DNA from: Methyloceanibacter superfactus
Lineage (GTDB): Bacteria > Pseudomonadota > Alphaproteobacteria > Rhizobiales > Methyloligellaceae
DNA length: 64,000 nucleotides
Reading direction: 5' to 3'
Assembly: GCF_001723305.1 (NCBI RefSeq)
Contig: NZ_LPWF01000034.1
Coordinates: forward strand, 35,163-99,162
In this document: in pieces, positions 52,986 through 62,362 of the stretch
Numbering within the stretch: position 1 is the first letter of the stretch
How the letters are laid out: the number at the start of each line of letters is the position of its first letter
Made by a program: the position numbers and the translations under genes
Notes under the pieces: generated by a model
Database searches by the model: none
Told to the model about the DNA's origin: nothing
Seen by the model: only the letters and a program-made list of their open reading frames with translations

Positions 52986-54035
52986 CTACGGAAAGAGCGG
53001 AAGCTGCTCGAGCGCCGTCGTCTCGTCGAGGCCGTACATCAGGTTGAAGTTCTGCAAGGCCTGACCGGCCGAGCCCTTCACCAGATTGTCGATGGCCGAG
53101 ACGACGATGGCCCGGCCCGGCAGCCGGTCGGCGAACACGCCGATATGGCAATAGTTCGAGCCCCGCACATGCTGCGTTGCCGGAATGACGCCCTCCTCCA
53201 CCACGCGCACGAAGGGACTCGTGGCGTAAGCGTCGGCGAGCGCTTTCCGCAAGTCGGCCGCAGCGGCCTTGCCGGCAAGCCGCACATAAGACGTGCACAG
53301 CTCACCCCGGGTCATGGGGACCAAATGGGGCGTGAAGTTCACCCTCACCGGCATCTCCGCCACGGCCCCGAGCTCTTGCTCGATCTCCGGCACGTGCCGA
53401 TGGCTGCCGATGCCGTAGGGGGACAGGCCCTCGCCAGCCTCGGAGAACAGGATGTTCTGCTTGAGGGTGCGCCCGGCGCCGGACACGCCCGACTTGGCAT
53501 CGATGATGATGTCCTCGCTCGAGATGAGCCCGCTCTTCATCAGAGGCAGGAGGGCCAATAACACGGCGGTGGGATAGCAGCCCGGACAGGCCACGATCCG
53601 CGCCTTCGCGATCGCATCGCGGTAATGCTCGGTCAGCCCATAGACGGCGCTTTCGTGAAGCTCCGGCGCGCTGTGCTCGCCGCCATACCACTCCGCGTAA
53701 GTGCCGAGATCCCGCAAGCGGAAGTCGGCCGACATGTCGACCACCTTCACCCGCTCGGGCAACTTCTTGATCTCCGCATGGGCGGTGCCGTGCGGCAGAC
53801 CGCAGAAGGCCACGTCGATGCCGCTCCAGTCCACCTCGTCGGCGGTGACGAGTTTGGGCACATCGAGGCTCACGAGATGCGGAAAGACTTGGGCGAGCGG
53901 CTGTCCCGCATGGCCCTTGGCGATCAACGCGGCGATCTTGATCGACGGATGTCTGGCGGCGAGCCGGATCAGGTCGGCGCCGGTATAGCCGGAAGCGCCG
54001 AGCACGGCGGCCCGGATGAGCGTGTTGCTGGCCAT
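52986..54035 (-). CDS. argC: N-acetyl-gamma-glutamyl-phosphate reductase
   Basis: ArgC makes N-acetylglutamate semialdehyde in arginine synthesis. In 349 residues: NADP motif GASGYTGADLIRL (about 14-26), active-site Cys in VACPGCYPTAV (about 148), SGVSGAGRTLK, and substrate His in GSHRHVPEIEQ (about 212). This is the long (type 1) form. It follows rpsI, the usual rhizobial order, and ends immediately next to phaC with no spacer. Confidence 0.96.
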   Translation of the reverse strand: MASNTLIRAAVLGASGYTGADLIRLAARHPSIKIAALIAKGHAGQPLAQVFPHLVSLDVPKLVTADEVDWSGIDVAFCGLPHGTAHAEIKKLPERVKVVDMSADFRLRDLGTYAEWYGGEHSAPELHESAVYGLTEHYRDAIAKARIVACPGCYPTAVLLALLPLMKSGLISSEDIIIDAKSGVSGAGRTLKQNILFSEAGEGLSPYGIGSHRHVPEIEQELGAVAEMPVRVNFTPHLVPMTRGELCTSYVRLAGKAAAADLRKALADAYATSPFVRVVEEGVIPATQHVRGSNYCHIGVFADRLPGRAIVVSAIDNLVKGSAGQALQNFNLMYGLDETTALEQLPLFP

Positions 54036-54045
54036 GGTCGAACCT

Positions 54046-54076
54046 AACGAAGAAGCCCCGCGATCAATGCGGGCTT
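54046..54076 (-). terminator. Possible intrinsic terminator between rpsI and argC
   Basis: On the minus strand, AAGCCCGC and GCGGGGCTT form a near-perfect stem (one bulge) around ATTGATC, followed by the T-rich CTTCTTCGTT. It is about 90 bases after the rpsI stop and just before the argC start. It may attenuate read-through from the ribosomal operon. Confidence 0.5.
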
Positions 54077-54163
54077 AGCGGAATTCGGCACAATACGAAA
54101 GACGGCGCGGCAGTCAGGCTCGCAAGAGCCTCTGCCGCAACCTTCCCAGATAAGCGCTGACGA

Positions 54164-54655
54164 TTAGCGCTTGGAGAACTGGAAGCTCTTTCGGGCCTTG
54201 GCCTTGCCGTACTTCTTGCGCTCGACGGTGCGGGCGTCGCGGGTCAGGAAGCCTGCCTTCTTCAGCACGCCGCGGAGCTCCGGCTCGAAGCGCGTGAGCG
54301 CCTTGGAGATGCCGTGGCGCACGGCGCCGGCCTGGCCGGACAGTCCGCCGCCGCTGACGGTGCAGACGATGTCGAACTGACCTTCGCGCTGGGCGGTGAC
54401 CAGCGGCTGCTTCAGGATCATCCGCAAGACCGGCCGCGCGAAATAGGCGACGTGATCCTTGCCGTTGACCGTGATCTTGCCGGGGCCCTGCTTGACCCAC
54501 ACGCGGGCGACTGCGTCCTTGCGCTTGCCGGTGGCGTAAGCGCGGCCTTGCGCATCGACCTTCTTCTCGTAGACCCGCTCCGGGGTGGCTTCGGCGGCAT
54601 CGCCCTTGAGCGGCGCCAGATCTTCAAGCGTCATCGTCTCGCTCATGGCTGTCAC
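54164..54655 (-). CDS. rpsI: 30S ribosomal protein S9
   Basis: S9 contacts the P-site tRNA through its C-terminal tail. The product is 163 residues with an alphaproteobacterial N-terminal extension (about 35 residues). The core follows: [14 protein letters not shown], the glycine-rich [33 protein letters not shown] [19 protein letters not shown], and a terminal SFQFSKR. The start overlaps the rplM stop by four bases. Confidence 0.97.
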   Translation of the reverse strand: MTAMSETMTLEDLAPLKGDAAEATPERVYEKKVDAQGRAYATGKRKDAVARVWVKQGPGKITVNGKDHVAYFARPVLRMILKQPLVTAQREGQFDIVCTVSGGGLSGQAGAVRHGISKALTRFEPELRGVLKKAGFLTRDARTVERKKYGKAKARKSFQFSKR

Positions 54656-55116
54656 GCGCTCCTTGCGTTCTTGGGGTTGAGGGCGGCGACGTCGAGCTTC
54701 ACCGGGTTCTGCGCCTCATGCGGATGCTCCGCGCCGGCGTAGATCTTCAAATTCTTCATCTGCTTGCGTCCGAGGGGCCCGCGCGGAACCATGCGCTCGA
54801 CCGCCTTCTGCAGCACACGCTCGGGGTGCTTGCCGTCGAGGATCTTCTCCGCGGTCCGGCTCTTGATGCCGCCCGGATGGCCCGTATGCCAGTTGTAGAC
54901 CTTGTCAGCGCGCTTGTTGCCGCTGAACACGATCTGCTGGGCGTTGATGACGATGATATTGTCGCCGTCATCCATATGGGGCGTGAAGCTCGGCTTGTGC
55001 TTGCCTCTCAGCCGCGTTGCGATCAAGGCGGCGAGCCGGCCGACCACAAGGCCGTTGGCGTCGATGAGGATCCAGGACTTGTCGATGTCCTTGGGCGTGG
55101 CGGAAAAGGTTTTCAT
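54652..55116 (-). CDS. rplM: 50S ribosomal protein L13
   Basis: L13 is an early assembly protein of the 50S subunit. In 154 residues: [15 protein letters not shown] (about 15-29), [24 protein letters not shown] (about 37-60), [17 protein letters not shown] (about 78-94), [19 protein letters not shown] (about 109-127). First gene of the rplM-rpsI operon. Frame is intact. Confidence 0.97.
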   Translation of the reverse strand: MKTFSATPKDIDKSWILIDANGLVVGRLAALIATRLRGKHKPSFTPHMDDGDNIIVINAQQIVFSGNKRADKVYNWHTGHPGGIKSRTAEKILDGKHPERVLQKAVERMVPRGPLGRKQMKNLKIYAGAEHPHEAQNPVKLDVAALNPKNARSA

Positions 55117-55154
55117 GGGTCGGGATTACTCAAGGTCGTGTCAAAGATCGGCGC

Positions 55155-55183
55155 TTCTAACGACTCGCTCAGAAGCGGTCAAG
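55155..55183 (-). promoter_or_regulatory. Sigma-70 promoter of rplM-rpsI
   Basis: On the minus strand, a perfect alphaproteobacterial CTTGAC (55183-55178) is followed after 17 bases by TTAGAA (55160-55155). It lies about 40 bases upstream of the rplM start, giving a short leader. Together these make it the clearest promoter in the window. Confidence 0.72.
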
Positions 55184-55327
55184 CGGAATGCAAATGTCTT
55201 ATACGAATCCGTACTTTAGGTATGTGGTATTTTGTTACCGGCGTGAAAATCGCCGGGACTCCTCGCGTTTCCTCATGGTTTTGCTGTAAAGGCGTAATCC
55301 AGCCTTCGAGACAACGGATTCCGACGC

Positions 55328-56144
55328 ATGGCAAGCCCCTCAGCGCAAACCTTACCCGAGAGCCGCCTCGTGAGCCGCGAGGATCGCGGGCCGGTCAGGA
55401 TCCTTGACCTCACCGCCCCGAGGCCCGCAACAGCCTTTCCATGGCGCTCATGACGGCGCTGCATGCGGCGTTGAGCGAGGCAGGCGGGGACGAGCCGTCC
55501 GCGCGGTCGTGGTCACCGGCGCCGGCCCTGCCTTCTCCGCTGGCCACGACCTGAAGGAGCTCACGGCGCGCCGCAACGACGGCGACGGGGGCCGCGCCTT
55601 CTTCGCCGAAACCATGACCACCTGCTCCGACATGATGCTCGCCATCGTGCGTTCGCCGAAGCCGGTGATCGCGGCGGTGAACGGCATCGCTACGGCAGCC
55701 GGCTGCCAGCTCGTGGCAAGTTGCGATCTCGCCGTGGCGGCGGTCGATGCCCGCTTCGCCACGCCCGGGGTGAATATCGGTCTGTTCTGCTCGACGCCGA
55801 TGGTGGCGCTCAGCCGCAATGTCTCGCGCAAAGGCGCCATGGAGATGCTGCTCTTGGGCGAGATGGTCGGCGCCGAGGAGGCGCAGCGGCTCGGCCTCGT
55901 CAATCGGGTGGTCGAGGCGGACCGCGTCGTCAACGAGGCGGTGGAGCTCGGCCGCAAGATCGCCGCCAAGCCGGCGCGCACCCTCAAGATCGGGAAGGAA
56001 GCGTTCTACAAGCAGCTCGACATGCCGCTTGAGGACGCCTACCGCTACGCCGCCCAGGTCATGGTGGAGAACATGCTGGACGCCGAGGCCGAGGAAGGCA
56101 TCGGCGCGTTTCTGGACAAGCGGGAGCCCAACTGGCCGCGCTGA
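55328..56144 (+). CDS. Crotonase-fold protein resembling ECHDC3, with frame breaks near the N-terminus
   Basis: A crotonase-superfamily protein. From the ATG at 55328 the restored sequence reads MASPSAQTLPESRLVSRED, then EARNSLSMALMTALHAALSEAGGDE and VRAVVVTGAGPAFSAGHDLKELT. Two single-base breaks near 55425 and 55495 separate these. The rest is intact, with GIATAAGCQLVASCDLAVA and FATPGVNIGLFCSTP. The pattern SGHDLKEL plus PGVNIGLFCSTP matches the human ECHDC3 group. The two glutamates that catalyse enoyl-CoA hydration are not seen at the equivalent places, so hydratase activity is doubtful. It is the first of three plus-strand genes. Confidence 0.85.
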
Positions 56145-56182
56145 CCTTTCACTGACGCACCCCCTTCCCCACTTGCTCATCC

Positions 56183-56719
56183 ATGAATCACGACAGCTAT
56201 AGCGACGCCTATATCCGCGACATCCTCGTGCAGAACCGGGTCATCGCCATGGTGGGCGCGAGCCCCAACGCATCGCGGCCGAGCTACTTCGCCATGAAAT
56301 ATCTTCTGGGCAAAGGCTACCGCGTGGTTCCGGTCAATCCCGGACAAGCGGGCAAGACGATCCTCGACCAGCGCGTCTTCGCCAGCTTGAGCGACATCGG
56401 CGAGCCTATCGAGATCGTCGACATCTTCCGCAATTCGCAAGCCGCGCTCCCCATCACCGCCGAGGCGATCCGGATCGGCGCCAAGGTGGTGTGGATGCAA
56501 CTCGGCGTGCGCAACGACGAGGCCGCGCAGCTTGCCGAACAGGCCGGCCTTAAAGTGGTGATGAACCGTTGCCCCAAGATCGAATACGGCAGGCTTTCGG
56601 GAGAGATCTCCTGGGCCGGGGTCAATTCCGGCGTGCTGTCGAGTAAGCGGCCATTGCTCGGCGCCAAGGGTGGACAACAGCGCGCGCTGCGCTCAGACAC
56701 TGATGAGATCGGATCATGA
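56183..56719 (+). CDS. CoA-binding domain protein
   Basis: A 178-residue Rossmann-type CoA-binding protein (CoA_binding_2 family). AMVGASPNASRPSYFAMKYL (about 22-41) is the dinucleotide/CoA loop, followed by YRVVPVNPG and VWMQLGVRNDEAA (about 112-124) and a conserved NRCPKIEYGRL (about 142). Family members stand alone and bind CoA; the reaction is unknown. It follows the crotonase by 38 bases and overlaps the next gene (ATGA). Confidence 0.85.
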   Translation: MNHDSYSDAYIRDILVQNRVIAMVGASPNASRPSYFAMKYLLGKGYRVVPVNPGQAGKTILDQRVFASLSDIGEPIEIVDIFRNSQAALPITAEAIRIGAKVVWMQLGVRNDEAAQLAEQAGLKVVMNRCPKIEYGRLSGEISWAGVNSGVLSSKRPLLGAKGGQQRALRSDTDEIGS

Positions 56720-57126
56720 TAAAAATCGCGATTGCCGCCGTCCTTGCGCTCATGGGCGTTTCGTTCGCCCTGGCCGAAGAGGTCGCGCCGCCTCCCGCGA
56801 CGGCGATCGTTCTTGCGCTCCAGGATGCGGTCCGGACCAACGACAAGGATTGGTTCGTCGCTCATTTGCATTTCCCGGTACGCTATTTCGGCAAGACAAA
56901 GCACGTCATTCGCTCCAAGGATTGGTTCTTGAGCCATTACGACACGATCATCGGTCCCGAGCTCAAGGCCGCGATTCTGGGCCAAGACCCCGAGGACATC
57001 TTCAAAAATTATCAGGGGCTCATGGTCGGCGGCGGGAGCCATAACATCTGGCTCGAGGATTTCGGCGATCCGGGCGGAGGCATCCCGTCGCGCTTTGAGA
57101 TCATCACCATCAACAACAGCGAGTAG
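56716..57126 (+). CDS. Hypothetical exported protein
   Basis: A 136-residue protein with a clear Sec signal peptide (about residues 1-20, ending FALA). The mature part has the pattern ALQDAVRTNDKDWFVAHLHFPVRYF and ends in FEIITINNSE, resembling an NTF2-like alpha+beta fold, as in small periplasmic SnoaL-type proteins. I cannot name a family with certainty. The ATG overlaps the stop of the CoA-binding gene, so the two are translationally coupled, which is odd for a cytosolic and a secreted protein. Confidence 0.75.
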   Translation: MIKIAIAAVLALMGVSFALAEEVAPPPATAIVLALQDAVRTNDKDWFVAHLHFPVRYFGKTKHVIRSKDWFLSHYDTIIGPELKAAILGQDPEDIFKNYQGLMVGGGSHNIWLEDFGDPGGGIPSRFEIITINNSE

Positions 57127-58479
<1,353 letters not shown>

Positions 58480-58485
<6 letters not shown>

Positions 58486-59567
58486 GGCTTTGTTACCGTG
58501 AGCGGCTCGTGGCGCGCGCACCACAGATGGAAGAGCGCGGCGGCGAAGACGGCGATGGCGCCGGCTTGATGGGCGAGACCGAGCTCGATGGGCACGGCCA
58601 GGAGCAGCGTCCAGACGCCGAGGGTCGCTTGCAATAGCGCAGCGACCGCCAGCATCAGAGAACTACCGATTAGCGTTTGGCCCGCGCCCTTCAGCGCGAG
58701 CCAAAGCGCTTGGGCAATCGTCGCTACGACGACCGCGTAGCCCAGCATGCGGTGGTCGAATTGCACCGTGAGCGGGTTCTCGAACAGGTTGAGATACCAG
58801 GGAGAGGCCTCGCCGAGCCCGCTCGGGATGAAGGCCCCATTGATCAGCGGCCAAGTGTTGAAACCGAGACCGCCGTCGATCCCGGCCACCACGGCGCCCG
58901 CGAGCAATTGCAGATAGACGAGAGCGAGCACGGCGGTGGCGACGAGTGACGCGGCACCGAATCGCGCGCGCTTCTGCTCAGCGCCGAGGCCGAACAGAAG
59001 CCATAGTGTGTAGCCGAAGATCAGGACGGCCACGCCGAAATGGGCGGCGAGCCGGTACTGGCTGACATCGGTGCGATCGACGAGCCCGCTTTTCACCATG
59101 TACCAGCCGAGCGCCTTGCAGGCCGCCGAGGACGAATAGGCCAAGGAGCCGGGGCATGAGCTTGCGCGGGATGTAACCGGCGATCCAGAAGGCGATGAAC
59201 GGCAGCAGGAAGACGAGGCCGATGAAGCGCCCGAGGAAGCGATGCGCCCATTCCCACCAATAGATGGATTTAAACGCCTCGAGCTCATGCCGCGATTGAT
59301 CTCGGTATATTCCGGGATCTTCTGGTAAGCCTCGAACGCCGCTTGCCAATGGGCCTCGGTCAGCGGCGGGATGGCGCCGATGATCGGTTGCCACTCGGTG
59401 ATGGACAGGCCTGAATCGGTGAGCCGGGTGGCGCCACCCACGAGGACCATGGCGACGATGAGGACGGCGATGACGCCAAGCCAGATGCGCAAGCCCCGGA
59501 CATGCCGTGCCGGCATCGCGGAGGCCTGCGCGCCTGTGTTCATGCCCTGGGCCGCGACTTCGCTCAT
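58480..59567 (-). CDS. ctaA: Heme A synthase (COX15/CtaA), with frame breaks
   Basis: CtaA oxidises the C8 methyl of heme O to give heme A for cytochrome oxidase. Several of its eight helices are clear. [16 protein letters not shown] (about residue 45) and [11 protein letters not shown] with heme-ligand His, plus [11 protein letters not shown] with another, mark the family. Between about 59125 and 59285 the frame is nonsense. The next frame reads [24 protein letters not shown] with the other heme His, so a compensating pair is likely. The formal stop is at 58074 inside metY. The real end is probably near 58480 after the last helix. Confidence 0.88.
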
Positions 59568-59661
59568 GGGCCGCTTGATAGCGGCCTTGCGGCCGCAACT
59601 CAATCGCGCCCGCCCTGCCCCGTTGCCGCAGCATGACGTCCTAGGCGGGAGGGTCCGCTAG

Positions 59662-59865
59662 ATGCGCGCGCGATCCCGCAAGCTCATCGGCACCGTGGTG
59701 CTGCTAGTCTTCATCGTCCTCTATGTCTGGCTGGCATCCGCGATCGGCGCCGGCCGTATTTCCGTGGCGCCGGCCTGGGCACAGTTCACCTTTTTCCTGG
59801 TCGCCGGACTGCTATGGGTGCTGCCCGCCGGCCTCCTCATCAAGTGGATGCAGCGGCCCGACTGA
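59662..59865 (+). CDS. DUF2842 family small membrane protein
   Basis: A 67-residue protein with two transmembrane helices (about residues 9-27 and 39-60). The short basic start MRARSRKLIGTVVLLVF and the ending GLLWVLPAGLLIKWMQRPD fit DUF2842, an alphaproteobacterial family of unknown role regularly found next to ctaA, as here. It faces away from ctaA and lies 18 bases before the stop of the convergent deacetylase gene. Confidence 0.82.
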   Translation: MRARSRKLIGTVVLLVFIVLYVWLASAIGAGRISVAPAWAQFTFFLVAGLLWVLPAGLLIKWMQRPD

Positions 59866-59882
59866 TCCCTATCAGATCGCGG

Positions 59883-60944
59883 TCAGGCGGCGTTCACGTG
59901 CTGGAAGCCGTTCCACAGGGCGAACGGGGCGCCGGACAGATAGAGCGCCGTATAGGTGAGCGACTGATAGTCGCCGTTCAGAGACACCCGCGGCAGCGCC
60001 GTCAGATGCTGCCGGTGATCGGCGAAGAGCATCCCTTTGCGCGTCGTCACCGCCGTCTTGAAGCCGGCCTCTTCCGCGAGCTTGAAATCGCGCGGGCCGG
60101 CGCTGCCGGGATCGCCATAGGGGAAGGCGAAATGGACCGGGCGCGTGCCAAGCTCCTCGGCGATGCGGTCGGCGCTGCCGACCATCTCCTCCATCGCCTT
60201 CGCTTCGGGTAGCTTGGCGATGGCGTAATGATGCTTCGTATGCGCGCCGATGGTGACGAGCGGGTCGGCGGCCATGGTCCTGATCTCGTCCCAGCCCATC
60301 ACCTCATCGCGGCACTCCGCGCTCAAGTCGATGCCGTATCCGTCCGCCAGCTTGCGGACGACCTCACGCTGGACCACGTCGTCCAAACCGCGCAGCCACC
60401 AATAGACCTCCTCGAAGGCCCGGTTCTTCTCGGCGTCGGTCGCCGCCGGTAGCCGCCATGTTTCGCCCTGGCGGCAGAGGACGATCTCATCCTGGGCTCG
60501 CGAGACGATCTCCTCCAGGGCTTGCCACCATAGATCGCCGTGCCCGTCGGGATAGTCGGTCGGCACGTAGAGCGTGAAGGGCAGCCCGCGCTGTTTGAAA
60601 ATCGGATAGGCGTATTGGCGGTTGTCGCGATAGCCGTCGTCGAAGGTGAAGCAGACAAATCTCTTCTCGTCGCCCGATTCCAGCCGCGTCACGGCGTCAT
60701 CGAGCGAGATCACGTCGAGCCCGGCGTCCGCCACCTGATCGAGCACCGACGAAAGAAATTCCGGCGTCACCTCCAAAATGCGATTGGGGGCAAACTCCTT
60801 AGGCGCGGCCGGCGCGGGACGCACATGGTGAAGGGTGAAGATCACCCCGACCCCTTGCGTATAAGGGGCCAGCAAACGATGGGCGCCCGTGTGGTAGAGG
60901 CCCGACATCGCTGCCTTCATCATGGCGGTCTTAACCTTGGCCAC
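59883..60944 (-). CDS. Polysaccharide deacetylase family protein
   Basis: A NodB-fold carbohydrate esterase of 353 residues. It probably removes N-acetyl groups from an extracellular polysaccharide. The metal/catalytic motif FTFDDGYRDN (about residues 105-114) and the second motif GAHTKHH (about 236-242) carry the Asp and two His of the family, and FPYGDPG is motif 3. The GTG at 60944 has AGGGAGA upstream and gives a normal N-terminus. The open frame continuing to 61247 is non-coding. No signal peptide, so it probably acts cytoplasmically or at the membrane. It diverges from the acyltransferase gene. Confidence 0.88.
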   Translation of the reverse strand: MAKVKTAMMKAAMSGLYHTGAHRLLAPYTQGVGVIFTLHHVRPAPAAPKEFAPNRILEVTPEFLSSVLDQVADAGLDVISLDDAVTRLESGDEKRFVCFTFDDGYRDNRQYAYPIFKQRGLPFTLYVPTDYPDGHGDLWWQALEEIVSRAQDEIVLCRQGETWRLPAATDAEKNRAFEEVYWWLRGLDDVVQREVVRKLADGYGIDLSAECRDEVMGWDEIRTMAADPLVTIGAHTKHHYAIAKLPEAKAMEEMVGSADRIAEELGTRPVHFAFPYGDPGSAGPRDFKLAEEAGFKTAVTTRKGMLFADHRQHLTALPRVSLNGDYQSLTYTALYLSGAPFALWNGFQHVNAA

Positions 60945-61134
60945 GTCGTTCTCCCTTATCGATTTACCATCAACCATTAACCTGGCTCTGCCATGGTCCT
61001 CGAGCCAAGCGCGCATAGTGACGCCGGTTCCTTGCAAAACGATTGCCGGGTGGGATTTGGCCAAAGCTGCCGTGCGGCATGGGGACGCCCTGTGACGCGC
61101 CGGCATGGCCTCGGGTGAAGGATGGTTTCGACGC

Positions 61135-62357
61135 ATGAGTTCCACGGCCTTGTTTCGTCCTGAGACCGAGATCGCGGGACGCAAGATCGTCCAAACCGGT
61201 CCGGTCTCCGTGAGCACCAGCCTCGGCGCGATCTCCATTCGGATCACGGGCGACCTGCCGAGCCTTCAGGGCTTGTGGGAGACCATGCAGGCCCATACAC
61301 CTTGCACGGCGGCGCAGACTTATGACTGGGCGCATGCCTGGACCCAGCATGTGCTGGACCCGAGCACCGCGAGCCCGTCATCGTGGTAGGCACCGGCCCC
61401 GATGGTTCGCCCCTCTTCCTTTGGGCGTTCGAGATGGGGCGAAAGTTCGGACTCCCCGTCCTGAATTGGCTCGGGCAAGACCACGCCAACTACAATATGG
61501 GTCTATTCACGCCGGACGCCGCGCAAGGGCTGACGGCGAGTGACATCTCGCTCATCTTGCGGGAGGCCGCCCGCCAAGCCGGCGCCGCCGCGGCATGCCT
61601 CGAGGCACAGCCCGTGACATGGTCCGGCACGGCCAATCCTTTCGCCAAGCTGTCGCATCAGCAGGCGCCCAATAGCGGCTATGCGATCCGGCTCGGTGAC
61701 TTCACGGCGTTGTATGAGAGCCGGTTCAGCAGGCGATCGCGCGCCACCCTGGAGCGAAAGGAACGCAGACTCCAACAGCTCGGAACGCTTCGTTACGGTT
61801 GGGCCGAGACCCGCGAGGAGAAACTCTCCTTGCTCGAGACGTTCTTCGATCAGAAGGCGAAGCAATTTGCCGCCATGGGCGTCACCGACATCTTCGACGT
61901 CCATGCGCGCGCCTTCTATCGGGAGCTCGCCCTGCTCGAGGACAGCAGTCCAAGCCGGCTGAAACTCGGCTACGTATCGCTCGATGGGGACGTGCTGGCG
62001 ACATTCAGCGGCGCCGTCTGCCATGACCGGATGGGTGTTGTGCTGTCCTCACTCACCGAAGGCGATGCGCAGCGTCAATCGCCCGGCGCGCTCCTCCTGC
62101 GGCATCAGATCGAAGAAGCCTCGCATGACGGCCTCGCCTTCTTCGACATGGGCGTAGGCCAGGCCCGTCACAAGGACGAATGGTGCAACGTCGTCCAGCC
62201 GCTGTTCGACAGCTTCATCGCCTTCAAGCCGCATGGGATGCTTGTGACGCTACCGGCGTCCGGCGCCGCCAGGCTCAAGGGCGCCATCAAATCCAATGAA
62301 CGGCTGTGGTCGATGGCGCAGGAGACGCGCAAGCGCCTGTTCCGCCGCGAGGCTTAG
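61135..62357 (+). CDS. CelD/BcsL-type GNAT acyltransferase, with a frame break
   Basis: A GNAT-fold protein of the FemAB-like CelD/BcsL group, found in exopolysaccharide clusters, probably acylating a sugar or lipid-linked intermediate. From the ATG at 61135 the first part (SLQGLWETMQAHTPCTAAQTYDWAHAW) is in one frame and the rest (VVGTGPDGSPLFLWAF... LERKERRLQQLG... FFDMGVGQARHKDEW) in another. One base near 61360 joins them (DPEHREPVIVVG). Restored length about 407 residues. It converges on the next gene with 5 bases between. Confidence 0.85.
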
Positions 62358-62362
62358 TCGCG

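Noticed and set aside
60945..61247. N-terminal extension of the deacetylase
   Set aside because: It overlaps the divergent acyltransferase start, contains no conserved sequence, and a GTG with a good ribosome-binding site lies at 60944.
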